Shown piece after piece: positions 54,601 through 64,000 of a DNA stretch of 64,000 nucleotides (positions within the stretch are counted from its first letter, which is position 1; each line of letters begins with the position of its first letter). The stretch is from the NCBI RefSeq assembly GCF_000699445.3, contig NC_067196.1, positions 82,388,364 to 82,452,363 on the forward strand, given 5' to 3'. Source of the stretch: Schistosoma haematobium (taxonomy: Eukaryota; Platyhelminthes; Trematoda; Strigeidida; Schistosomatidae). A program made the position numbers and the translations under genes. The notes beneath the pieces were generated by a model. It was not told the origin of the DNA. It ran no database searches and saw only the letters and a list, made by a program, of their open reading frames with translations.

Positions 54601-57600
54601 TTAGAGATAATAATGATCCTTAGGATTTATTTTTATTCGATTGGGCTTTCGTCTGATGCGCTGCGACCTCCTCGGGAGTGTTTCACACGTCTTGTTATTA
54701 TTCGGATCATTTTTAATTTCATTATTCGACTCAGTTAATATATTTATTGGTATCTTCGACTTTGTAGCATTTTCTGTCTCTCTTTCTTGTCTGGTTGGCT
54801 GTATCTGGTTTGCATGTCTCACCCATATCTTTTGTCCAACTTCTACTTCGTAGATAACTTTCCCTTTTTTTCGTATTATTATGCCAAACTTCCAAGTTGG
54901 CTTTACTCCCGTGAAATCTCTTGTTATTACCGCTTGTCCCACCTTAAACCTTCTGGGCAATGCACCGTGCCGCTTGTTGAATTGCTGTTCCATTCGTTTG
55001 TTCTTTCGGAGGTTGGCTCTAAGCTTTGGTTTCATTTGCTCCATAGGTATTCTAATCTTTCTCCCAAAAATTGCTTCTGCCGGGCTTTCTTGATTATTTG
55101 TTGTTGGGTTTGGTGTTGCTTGGTATGTTTGTAGAAATCTTTGAATCATCTCGTCTATTTCACCTTCTCCCTCGGCTTTAAGTAGCGCTCTTTTAAATGT
55201 ATCTACGAACCTCTCGACTAGACCGTTTGACTGTGGATGATACGGGGGTGTCTTTATATGCCTAACAGCGTTGGCGGCGCAGAACTTCGAGAATTCAGCG
55301 GAGGTGAACTGTGGTCCATTATCGGATACTAATACATCTGGACACCCAAAACAGCTAAATACATGCCTCAGTTTTTCAATAGTAGCTTTTGTAGAAAGAG
55401 ACTTAACGTAGTGGATTTCCGGCCATTTTGAGAAAGCATCAACCATCACTAAGTACTGTTTTCCGTTTATGGGACCGGCGAAATCTACGTGTACTCTTGA
55501 CCATGGATTTGTTGGTGTCCCCCAACTCTGCATTTCGGTCTTGCGAGGGGCTTTGATAGCTTTTGCACACGCGGAACATCTCTCAACATATTCTTTGGTC
55601 TGAGCGTCAATATTCGGCCAATATACGTATCCACGTGCAAGTGCCTTCATCCTTGCTACCCCTGGGTGTGCGGCATGCAGTTGTGACATCACCTTACAGC
55701 GTAAATTTATGGGTACGATTACTCGATTCCCAAACATCAAGCATCCATCCACAAGTGATAGGGAATTCCGACGGTGGGAATACTGTTCAATACTTTTGTC
55801 GTCTATATGGGCAGGCCAACCATGTTCGAGGTAACTAATAATCTGCTTCAATTCATTATCTTCTTGAGTATAGCGTCTAATATCTTCAGAGGATAATGGT
55901 GTTGCTTTTATGGCAACTTGCAGTATATGGTGAATATCATCTTCCAACGATATCGTTGCGATAATAGAATCTTCACGTTCCTGCTTCTGATTCGCAATTA
56001 ATCGAGATAAGGCATCAGCTTGTCCAAACTTTTCAGTTGATTTATATAGGATTTGGAAATCATAAGCAAGCAACGTAATAGCCCAGCGTTGTAACCGATT
56101 CGCTGTATAAGCAGGAATACCTGACTTTGATCCAAATATAGATATAAGCGGCTTGTGGTCTGTTAAAAGCGTAAATCGACGACCATAAATCATTTTATGA
56201 AATTTCTTTACTGCAAAAACTAAAGCTAATCCTTCCTTCTCAATCTGACTATATTTTCGCTCGGCTGAGTTAAGAGTTCGGGATGCATGGGCAATTGGCT
56301 TTTCTTTACCATCAGGAAAACGATGACTGATAACGGCTCCAATTCCATAGTTTGAAGCATCGGCGGCTACAATTATTTCAAGCTTTGGATTATAATGAGT
56401 CAGCAACAGTTTAGAAGATAAAATCCTTTTTATTTCATCGAAAGAATCTTGGCATTCTTTTGTCCAGTGCCATGTTGTATTAGCCATCAAAAGTTGATTT
56501 AATGGTTGTCGCAATTTATACATCTGGGGTACGAACATACTATAATAACCAATCATCCCCAAGAATGAACGAAGGGTTGTAACCTCAGTCGGTCTGGGTA
56601 TATTTTTGATAGCATTTATATTGTCTGGATCCGGTCGACGACCATCTTTATCAAATATATATCCCAGGTATTTAACAGACTCGAGCAGAAATTCACACTT
56701 TTCTTTTTGTAACTGAAACCCAGCTTGTGATATTTTAGTGAGCACCACATCTAACCGACGCATTAATTCCTGCGTGGAAGAGCCAACAACTATAATATCA
56801 TCCAAATAAACTGCTACACCTTCGATGTTAGACACCATAGTATCCATTATCTGCTGGAAAATTGCTGGAGCTGGCTTAACACCAAACGGTAATCGGTTAA
56901 ATCGATAAAGCCCACGGTGGGTATTAATGGTTAATAACTCCTTTGAATCTTCGTCAACTTCCACCTGTAAGTAAGCTTCAGACAAATCAAGTTTAGAAAA
57001 ATAACGTCCACCGTTCAGTTTAATAAATAAATCCTCTGGTAAAGGTAATGGATATGAATGATTTTGTAAAACGTCATTTAATCCTGTTGAAAAATCTGCA
57101 CAAAGGCGAATAGCTCCGCTCGCTTTCTGAACTACTACAATTGGTGCTGCCCATGCCGAATAATTAACAGGTTGTATAACACCGAGTTTCTCTAGTCGGT
57201 CTAATTCTTTGTCGACTTTGTCAATAGCTGCATATGGAACTTGACGCTTTGGACGGAAAACAGGTTTTACATCCTGTCGTAGGTATAATTTTGCCTTCTC
57301 AATTGTGCAGCATCCCAATTTATTCTGGAACAAGTTTTTATGTTTCTGCAAAAGATCTTCTATAGTTACGACTTTCTTAGTTACATGAACTGTGGGTGGA
57401 TCTCTAGGATTACTTGCGCTTTTCATTGTGCATATTTCATTTAATGGTACATCCCATAAATTTAGTTTATCTATCCAGTCTATACCAATAAGGTCTAACT
57501 CATGTCTGTTCGTTAAGTAACAATTTCCTGTAAAGTAATTACCTCGGAATTTAACAGAGCATTTTATCATTCCCACAAGTTTCAATATATCTCCGGACGC

Positions 57601-58779
57601 ATTCCGTGCAGTGTGCTCTGTTGGTAATACTTTCGGACACCCAATTAAATACCACGTTCGTTTCGAGATTAGTGTGATATCTGACGCCGTGTCCAGTTGC
57701 AATCGAATATGAACACCATTAACAATTAATTCCACATATCTTCTTTTATCCGCTACGCTTAGAGCCAGTGTAGAATATACGCTGTTTATATACTTATTTT
57801 CGTACTGGTGCGGACGTCTGGTTCGTTTTGATCTTAAACTTTCTCTAGTTCGGCAGACTAATTCTTTGTGGCCAACTTTATTGCATATGGTGCATCTATG
57901 ATTTCTAAACCGGCAAAATCTTGAGAAATGCCACGCACCACAATACCAACATTTAGTTGCAGGTTTAGGGCTTTTCGAGTGATATTTATGACTTTTGGTA
58001 CTATTTCGTCTTTGACCTGTCTTAACAGCATGAACAGAATTCGATGGAGCAGCACTTTTGGTTTCCAGCATAGCTGTATCTTGTTTTAAATTTATTAATC
58101 GTTGACATTCAGTGGTGATAGTTTGTAACGTCATTTCATCATCATGTTCCATACGGGATAACAACTTCATGCGAAAGTCGGCATCAACAGGAGAGTTCAG
58201 ACCAGAAATAAATAATAAGCATTTAAATTGATCACTGGTTAATACATTTAATTTAAATCGTTCTGCTTGTAAATTTACTCTTCCGGCGTACGTAGTATAA
58301 TCTTCATCAGCCTCTTTAGTCAGCTGTAGACAGTTATACCGGATACGGAATAAAGACGACTGTTCACAAAACATTTTATTTAGGATGTTAACAGTTTCAT
58401 CGAAACTAACTTCTCGCGGATGTTTAGGCAGAATATGGTTTTTATACTTTTGATGCTCATTAGGACCAAGTTTTTGTAATAGCAGCCGAACTTTCTTTGC
58501 GTCATCTATAGCAGCAAATTCAACTCGGAAAATATCTTCAATTCTGCCAAACCATGCTTCAAAAGTGTGACCGTTGTCTGCATCAAATATAAATTCTGAA
58601 ACTGGATTAAGGTATGACTCAATACTTTTATGTTCTGGAATCTCTTGTTGGATAGATAGTTTCCCCAAAAGTGTTTCCAAGAGTTTCTGTTGAGAAGCTA
58701 ACACCTGCTGCTGCTGTTGTTGATATTGTTGCTGCTGTTGTTGTAATAATAACTGCAACTGTTCTAAGGAAATCGACAT
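54601..58779 (-). CDS. Gag-pol polyprotein of the Gypsy element, 1392 aa
   Basis: One open frame begins with ATG at 58779 and ends 20 bp before the 3' LTR. The N-terminus has a glutamine-rich run (residues 12-25), then a capsid-like region. Two CCHC fingers follow (277-289, CX2CX3HX4C; 297-309, CX2CX4HX4C). The protease motif is LDTASD (362-367), with Ala in place of the usual Gly. RT spans about 500-700 with YLDD at 658-661. RNase H spans about 803-925, with ADAS at 806-809 and TDHKP at 873-877. Integrase has an HHCC finger (about 1034-1071) and a catalytic triad D1099, D1153, E1189 (DD35E). A basic tail follows. Gag and pol are fused without a frameshift. Confidence 0.93.
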   Translation of the reverse strand: MSISLEQLQLLLQQQQQQYQQQQQQVLASQQKLLETLLGKLSIQQEIPEHKSIESYLNPVSEFIFDADNGHTFEAWFGRIEDIFRVEFAAIDDAKKVRLLLQKLGPNEHQKYKNHILPKHPREVSFDETVNILNKMFCEQSSLFRIRYNCLQLTKEADEDYTTYAGRVNLQAERFKLNVLTSDQFKCLLFISGLNSPVDADFRMKLLSRMEHDDEMTLQTITTECQRLINLKQDTAMLETKSAAPSNSVHAVKTGQRRNSTKSHKYHSKSPKPATKCWYCGAWHFSRFCRFRNHRCTICNKVGHKELVCRTRESLRSKRTRRPHQYENKYINSVYSTLALSVADKRRYVELIVNGVHIRLQLDTASDITLISKRTWYLIGCPKVLPTEHTARNASGDILKLVGMIKCSVKFRGNYFTGNCYLTNRHELDLIGIDWIDKLNLWDVPLNEICTMKSASNPRDPPTVHVTKKVVTIEDLLQKHKNLFQNKLGCCTIEKAKLYLRQDVKPVFRPKRQVPYAAIDKVDKELDRLEKLGVIQPVNYSAWAAPIVVVQKASGAIRLCADFSTGLNDVLQNHSYPLPLPEDLFIKLNGGRYFSKLDLSEAYLQVEVDEDSKELLTINTHRGLYRFNRLPFGVKPAPAIFQQIMDTMVSNIEGVAVYLDDIIVVGSSTQELMRRLDVVLTKISQAGFQLQKEKCEFLLESVKYLGYIFDKDGRRPDPDNINAIKNIPRPTEVTTLRSFLGMIGYYSMFVPQMYKLRQPLNQLLMANTTWHWTKECQDSFDEIKRILSSKLLLTHYNPKLEIIVAADASNYGIGAVISHRFPDGKEKPIAHASRTLNSAERKYSQIEKEGLALVFAVKKFHKMIYGRRFTLLTDHKPLISIFGSKSGIPAYTANRLQRWAITLLAYDFQILYKSTEKFGQADALSRLIANQKQEREDSIIATISLEDDIHHILQVAIKATPLSSEDIRRYTQEDNELKQIISYLEHGWPAHIDDKSIEQYSHRRNSLSLVDGCLMFGNRVIVPINLRCKVMSQLHAAHPGVARMKALARGYVYWPNIDAQTKEYVERCSACAKAIKAPRKTEMQSWGTPTNPWSRVHVDFAGPINGKQYLVMVDAFSKWPEIHYVKSLSTKATIEKLRHVFSCFGCPDVLVSDNGPQFTSAEFSKFCAANAVRHIKTPPYHPQSNGLVERFVDTFKRALLKAEGEGEIDEMIQRFLQTYQATPNPTTNNQESPAEAIFGRKIRIPMEQMKPKLRANLRKNKRMEQQFNKRHGALPRRFKVGQAVITRDFTGVKPTWKFGIIIRKKGKVIYEVEVGQKIWVRHANQIQPTRQERETENATKSKIPINILTESNNEIKNDPNNNKTCETLPRRSQRIRRKPNRIKINPKDHYYL

Positions 58780-58893
58780 TTTTTTATTTTGCCAATAATA
58801 TTAGCTCCAAAAATCACCGGCAATTATAACAGCTAATTTATTTCCAAAATCTGAGTCAGCACTTGTTGTATTATTATTATTATTATTTTGTTG

Positions 58894-58911
58894 CCAAAAT
58901 CCCCGTCGCCA
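58894..58911 (-). other. Primer binding site
   Basis: Two bases inside the 5' LTR the minus strand reads TGGCGACGGGGATTTTGG. It begins with TGG, the complement of a tRNA CCA end. I could not assign the tRNA with confidence; the TGGCGAC start would fit a serine-type acceptor. Confidence 0.65.
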
Positions 58912-58913
58912 AT

Positions 58914-59432
58914 TGTTATGACCTTGGATGTCTGACTTTTCGATCACACGACTTATCTACCAATCCGAATACGACTTATACGAATCTTCACACTAGGCCA
59001 ACCAATGACGTTCAACCGGTGTGGGCAGTTTAGCGTCCTTATTGGTCCTATGTCTTACGAGCCCTTCCACTTGAGTACAGAACACAATACCAGCTTCCGA
59101 ATCAGAGCAGATCGTTTATTTCAGGCATACTTGGTTTATATATCAATCACACAGACCGCAACGTACCATAAAATAGGAAATAATATTTGTACACAAATAA
59201 GCCAAAAAGTGGCTGTGAATGTGGGAGGCATTAGTTAATAAACTGAACATAACTTAAGAAGCGTAAATCGTACAATAATAAATTATAGGTCAAAATAAAG
59301 CTTATCATAAAAGGAATATAAATATACATAGTGTAATTGTTGAGTAGTTATACAATAAGAATGTTTATAGAATATTAGTCCATGAATAGTCCTCGGAAGT
59401 TACCTGTTATTTAATCTTCACCGGATATAACA
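58914..59432 (-). repeat. Gypsy 5' LTR
   Basis: 519 bp, same sequence as the 3' LTR at an offset of 4852. The TSD copy CTATC follows at 59433. Confidence 0.9.
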
Positions 59433-59437
59433 CTATC

Positions 59438-61369
59438 ACTAAATGATACTGATATTAAAGAGATTCAATATAGGGAATTATTAAGAAAGTAAGTCTAAAT
59501 CTTCTTTTACGGTTTATTAATTGATATGACATATATTCAAAGCAAGAATCTATACTAAGACTTGTTTAGTGTTTGTATTATATTGGATACCTTTTTCAAT
59601 ATGATAGTTAATAAGAGAATAAATAAGATGTTGATTTATTCTTTTTCATATAAATCTGCACAACTGGGTTCATTTCAAACCCACTTTATATAAATACAAC
59701 TATATGATCTATATTTGGCAAGATACCAACCATAAACATGTTGATTAGGTTAAAAAAGTTATTCAATATGCTACACAGCATAACTTATTCACTAAACAAG
59801 TTTTATTTGTATGATTTTAATGGCAGACATATGGTTTGATACAAACTCAGTAAGATATACTTGAATAAATAATTTGAATAGTTATTGACTGATTATTAAG
59901 TTGTGCACAATATCTGACTTGCATAATCCTTGATCGATGGAACCCGACCAGCATTATGAACTAACCATTCATAATATCGATTAACGATCACTAATCGATT
60001 AGTGTAAATTTCTCAGTTCATTTTATTTTATTCACAGCCAGATATAGTTCAATACAGTCGTCCTTGGCACTGAATGATCCGTGTCCTAATATTACAAAGA
60101 GCATCAGTCACTTGGAATATGAAGATACACTATATTAAAGAGCGTCAACTAGGATTTAATGTAATTCCACAGCTTCTTATGACTTGCTTCAAATTACCTA
60201 AAATTCACCATTGTTTTGAGGAAATTTGAGGTGGTGGTCTACTATATCTCAACGACATCTGTAAAAATTTGTAAATAAAAATTTCAAAGCATGCAGTACC
60301 ATTAAAAAAATATTCGATGCACATTGTGAAACTCGCCCACATTTAACTAATTAAGATAATAGAAACATAAGATTATCAAATTAATGGGATCTATCTTATT
60401 CTGAATATAAAACGCTATTCTTTAAATATAAATTAATCTAAATGATTGAAAGGCGTTAACTGATATTGTTCACATACTTTAACATAGTATTATAATAATT
60501 TCAATTATATTTGTAAAGGGGAATATGCCCCAGTTCCAGTTACCTTGGTTTTAGCATTAATTGAATGTCACATGACTGTTGAATTATCTATTTATTCAAA
60601 TCTTCATAGTACATGTGAACTGATTGTGTTGAAAGTTTATAGCTTGTGTAAAATGAATCTATCAATAGGTATCATAATATAAATGAAGCATCATGCTGAG
60701 ATAAAAAGAAATGGATATTACTATTTGATAGAGTATTATATGATATGTACTGTAAACTTAAGTGACCTTTACATCAATAACTCATAAAGTTTTTCACAAA
60801 AATATGCTTAAATGTTACTTATTTAGTATGATATATGTCATATTATACTTATTTATTATACACTACTTAAATCTTCATCCTAATAACAATAATCTATCAT
60901 TTAGTTGATAGGATATCAAGTCACATTTCACGTAATTGATGATATCAGTGACAGAAATTTACATTAACCCTTGTTAATAACAATTATATTACTATGTCAG
61001 ATTCTGTACAAGTGAAATAGGCAGTCACAAACATTTTTTACTTTATGTGAGTGCTTACAAATACTCAACATATTAAAACACTAATATAACAACGAAGAAT
61101 ATTCTTTTCCTCTCAATTTCGTAAACAACATCCCACGTCTCGAGAAAGTAGTGAGTAGAACTTCTCCGGCAGTGGCTGTATACGCGTGGCCATGTGAGGG
61201 AATTTCTAGAGGGAGAGATGACTCTCCCCACTCTCGACCATACCAGGGCATTAGGGGGCATAAATTTAGTTCGAATTGGTAAATAGGGGTGGATGGTGAA
61301 TAAATTTAACCTCAATTTTTATGCACAGTGGATTAATTCATTTTTGTATTGTTTGTTTAAATCTCCCCA
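59438..61369. other. AT-rich stretch without recognised features
   Basis: No repeat family recognised. A GC-richer patch at 61110-61260 encodes an 80-codon minus-strand frame without any recognisable domain. Confidence 0.4.
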
Positions 61370-61585
61370 CTGATGTTTAAGACTGCAATTAATCAGTCTC
61401 TTATTGGCATATATGCATCCTGTACGGATAGCCTCGATATTGCCTAACGTCATAAGCATTCTAGGCTTGGATGTATGGTGGCTAGTAATGGAATTCATGA
61501 TGCACGTTTCATCCTATTTGGGACTTTTCAACGGGATATACCTGCATCCTACTCTTGGTCACCATCCATCTTAGCTTATAATTCA
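61370..61585 (-). repeat. SINE-A copy, decayed
   Basis: Minus strand: 'ggatgcaggtatatcccg', a core reading TTGAAAAG, stem II GTCC/GGAT and then GAAAC, 'ccattactagccaccatac' and the tail with 'aggcaatatcgaggctatc'. The tRNA-like part is missing. Confidence 0.6.
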
Positions 61586-61639
61586 ATGAATTCACTTTGA
61601 TAAATCTCTATTTAATTAGATATTTTAAGAAAAGTAACA

Positions 61640-62070
61640 AAAGGGGTTTTGTGGATATTATAGTAATTTTTAATGGTTGAGATCATGAGTCAATTGAAGC
61701 TAAACAACCATGGAAAACCTGGAAGCACTGGATGGCAGTTATGTCCTAGTGGGAAGCAGTGACCAGTGAATTTCAACTGGGTCTGTTGTGAGATAGTAAC
61801 TCACTGATGTTAATGGTGGATGTATCGCTCAATTTCGTGGATTAGTTGAAGTTAGATATTAACACTGTTGGATACCGGCCGGCTGAGTGGTCTGGTGTTT
61901 AAGCGCTCACTCGCTCGCGAGTTTGATAGATCCTGAATTCGAATTTCGCGCGATGGGATTGTGAATGCGCACTGCTGAGTAGTCCCACAGTGGGACGAAA
62001 TGGCCGTCCAGTGTTTCCAGGTTCTCCATGTTGGTCTAGCTTCAATTGACTCATGATCTCAACCATTCAA
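61640..62070. repeat. SINE-B head-to-head pair
   Basis: 61640-61755 is a minus-strand tail truncated in the hammerhead. 61755-62070 is a full plus copy: leader ('agtgaatttcaactgggtct'), A box ('ggctgagtggtctggtgttt'), B box ('gaattcgaatttcgcg') and hammerhead region with core CTGAGTAG (essential G lost), stem II and GAAA present. Confidence 0.65.
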
Positions 62071-64000
62071 CATTTTAAGAAAAGTAATATATCATTACAA
62101 AAATGATGTCATAGGATATTTACTGACTGGAAGATGTATTTCAACGGTGGAAAAAAGTTGCTTATTCTTTAACTTACTTTTAAATGTATCATAGTTATGG
62201 ATAAGATTATTTATTAGAAGCATAAATAATGATAACAATAATAAATAATAATTAACAAATGTTCTACGCATTAAGCACCTGATCTCTTAATCATTCAATA
62301 CTACTGAAATGAATTATAAATTTGATATGATTGAAAAAAAGTCAATTTTCGATTGATTTATTCATTATGAGTTTAGTTCAGTATTAATTCCGTTTTTATT
62401 CAATGTAATGATTACTCAATGTGGTATTTGTTTTCTTTCCACCTATGATATTTTATTCTGTATAATATGCGATATTCTTGTATTCGATTGACATGAACTA
62501 TTCTCAGTCTGTGATTTGTTGTAACTAAGTATTTTTCATATATGTGATTTCATCCTAATTATTAATCAAAATGGGTGTAAAATCAATATATAAATGAGTG
62601 TATTTTCTACTAAAGTCGTCGTCATCGTCGAGGTGTTTTGGGGTTAATAAATCACCACTTATACCAGTCTTTGTGCTCTTATTTTCGCATCGTGGGAACC
62701 GCAGAGGTCCATCGTTCCGAGTATAAGTGATAAGCGTTTCCGACATAACAATCAGCGACGACCAGATACAAAAAGTAGCATTAAACGAGCCAAGACAATA
62801 AGCATTCAATTGACAAATTATAACAAAATGAATGATATTTCTTAATATTATTTATCGTAAAATAATTTTCTTCACGTAATGAATAACAATGAAGATTTTA
62901 TTCTACAATAAAACAATTAAAAACAAATATTTTCCTTCAATAAATATTCAATCTGTCATGCTAAATGAAGAGTGATCTATTTGAAAGATAATAAATAGAA
63001 TATCTCGTTTACTTTTGTTTCATTTCAATTCATATATTATAATAAAATTTAAATCTATATTGTAGAGTTATGGTATTAAACCAAAACATTGATTACCTAC
63101 GTTTCTCTTTTCTAGTATGATGAGTTAAGGAAATGAAATTTATGAACTGAATCAATTGAGAGTTAAAACAACAGTATTTTTGACATTAGATTTTAGGAAT
63201 TGTCCACTTGTTGACGTAACTTGTACGTCACGGAGACAGTTATTATTATATTTTCTACTTCATACTTCGAGATATGTTAACCTAAATGAAAGGAAAAGAG
63301 ATAGTTTATCAAGAAGCAATTCATTTTTGTTGTATTCTATTAATTAATATTTTTACTTATAATCTACCTTACAATAAGGTATTGATTTAACGTTTAGTGA
63401 CATTCGTCTTATTGAAAGCTAAATGCCTCGGGAGTTGTCCGTAGCAGTCATCCTCTCACCGTTTCCTGTACCTCTGGATATCATTTCACACTAATCCTTG
63501 TGGCTTATATACACATTTATAATTTGTATGCCACCCTTTCTGTGCAAGAGAGTGACTATCCATATTTGTGAAATTCTTTTGTAACCCCTGTACTAATTTA
63601 AAACTTGGTGCTAATAGAGCGACAATCAACTACAGTCTTGAAATTACAGGTTACTATGATGTTTTATTCTATACAGGATGTAAAAGATTATTATTAAACC
63701 ATTTACATTTTTAATTTAGTCTACTTCAAAGTACAAAACACATGTAGTCTATAATTGTCTTCTATTTCAATTCATCATACAGCTTTCCATGATTTTATAA
63801 AATATTCTTGTTTTTAACAAACTACTGATTAAAAGGATGTAAATGTAGTGCAATTGACTAAAACACCTGCTTATATCTCTGCATTAGTTATATGTTGAAC
63901 ATTGAATTCATGAATTATAACACATTTATTCAGTTGATAAAAACATCGCTTACTGTTCTACCTATCCTTATGTTTTTTTTTTTTTGAGAAAATAAACTTT
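62071..64000. other. AT-rich stretch without recognised features
   Basis: Frames of up to 84 codons occur, none with recognisable domains. A slightly GC-richer part at 63420-63490 shows nothing identifiable. The window ends in a T-rich tract followed by A-rich sequence. Confidence 0.4.

Larger units (their letters stand above)
54057..59437 (-). mobile_element. Complete Ty3/Gypsy LTR retrotransposon with TSD CTATC
   Basis: LTRs of 519 bp at 54062-54580 (3') and 58914-59432 (5') are identical as far as I can read. The TSD CTATC is at 54057-54061 and 59433-59437. The primer site, purine tract and a single uninterrupted gag-pol frame are all present. Domain order PR-RT-RH-IN is that of Ty3/Gypsy. 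The RT resembles the Mag-like lineage often annotated as K02A2.6-like. Identical LTRs and an open frame suggest a very recent, possibly competent insertion. Confidence 0.93.

Overview
This window looks like repeat-dense, AT-rich, non-genic DNA from a schistosome (blood fluke, genus Schistosoma). The evidence is the retroelement fauna: tRNA-promoter SINE-like repeats carrying a hammerhead ribozyme (the Sm-alpha family and relatives), RTE elements ending in (GTAA)n, a CR1-type element, Penelope-like elements (PLEs) with a GIY-YIG endonuclease, a BEL/Pao element, a Ty3/Gypsy element, and solo LTRs with clean target-site duplications (TSDs). I cannot name the species from sequence alone. No rRNA, bona fide tRNA or CRISPR array was seen. 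Host coding sequence is limited to two weak candidate exons (4559-4757 and 9646-9877, + strand, phase-compatible).

Layout. 1-7 kb: the 5' end of an RTE leaving the left edge, a hammerhead-like motif (about 845-890), SINEs and one candidate exon. 7-17 kb: a 70-bp PLE insertion with a 13-bp TSD, two RTE insertions in opposite orientation sharing a 472-bp identical tract, solo LTRs at 11.3 and 15.1 kb, a foldback at 11.7-12.3 kb and an internally deleted RTE (16184-16758). 17-31 kb: decayed PLE, a 0.67-kb foldback, several SINEs including one with an intact-looking hammerhead (24072-24117), three solo LTRs, one of them split by a PLE insertion. 32.2-35.6 kb: a BEL/Pao element with near-identical LTRs and a TSD but a deleted, frameshifted interior. 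36-46 kb: RTE copies showing 5' inversion or internal deletion, a rearranged PLE and SINEs. 47.6-51.2 kb: a long CR1-type element with one frame interrupted by only three stops. 52.7-53.9 kb: a solo LTR and a SINE with an intact-looking hammerhead and a 53-bp inverted repeat. 54.06-59.44 kb: a complete Ty3/Gypsy element (TSD, identical LTRs, PBS, PPT, one 1392-codon gag-pol frame). 59.4-64 kb: mostly unique AT-rich DNA with a few SINEs.

The most unusual content is the set of three distinct small-repeat families (called SINE-A, SINE-B and SINE-C here). Each joins pol III-like A/B boxes to a hammerhead with a minimal self-complementary stem III. The hairpin module of SINE-C appears with its loop in opposite orientations in two copies. 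Autonomous elements (Gypsy, CR1, RTE, PLE) are the likely source of the enzymes that moved the defective copies; that link is inference.
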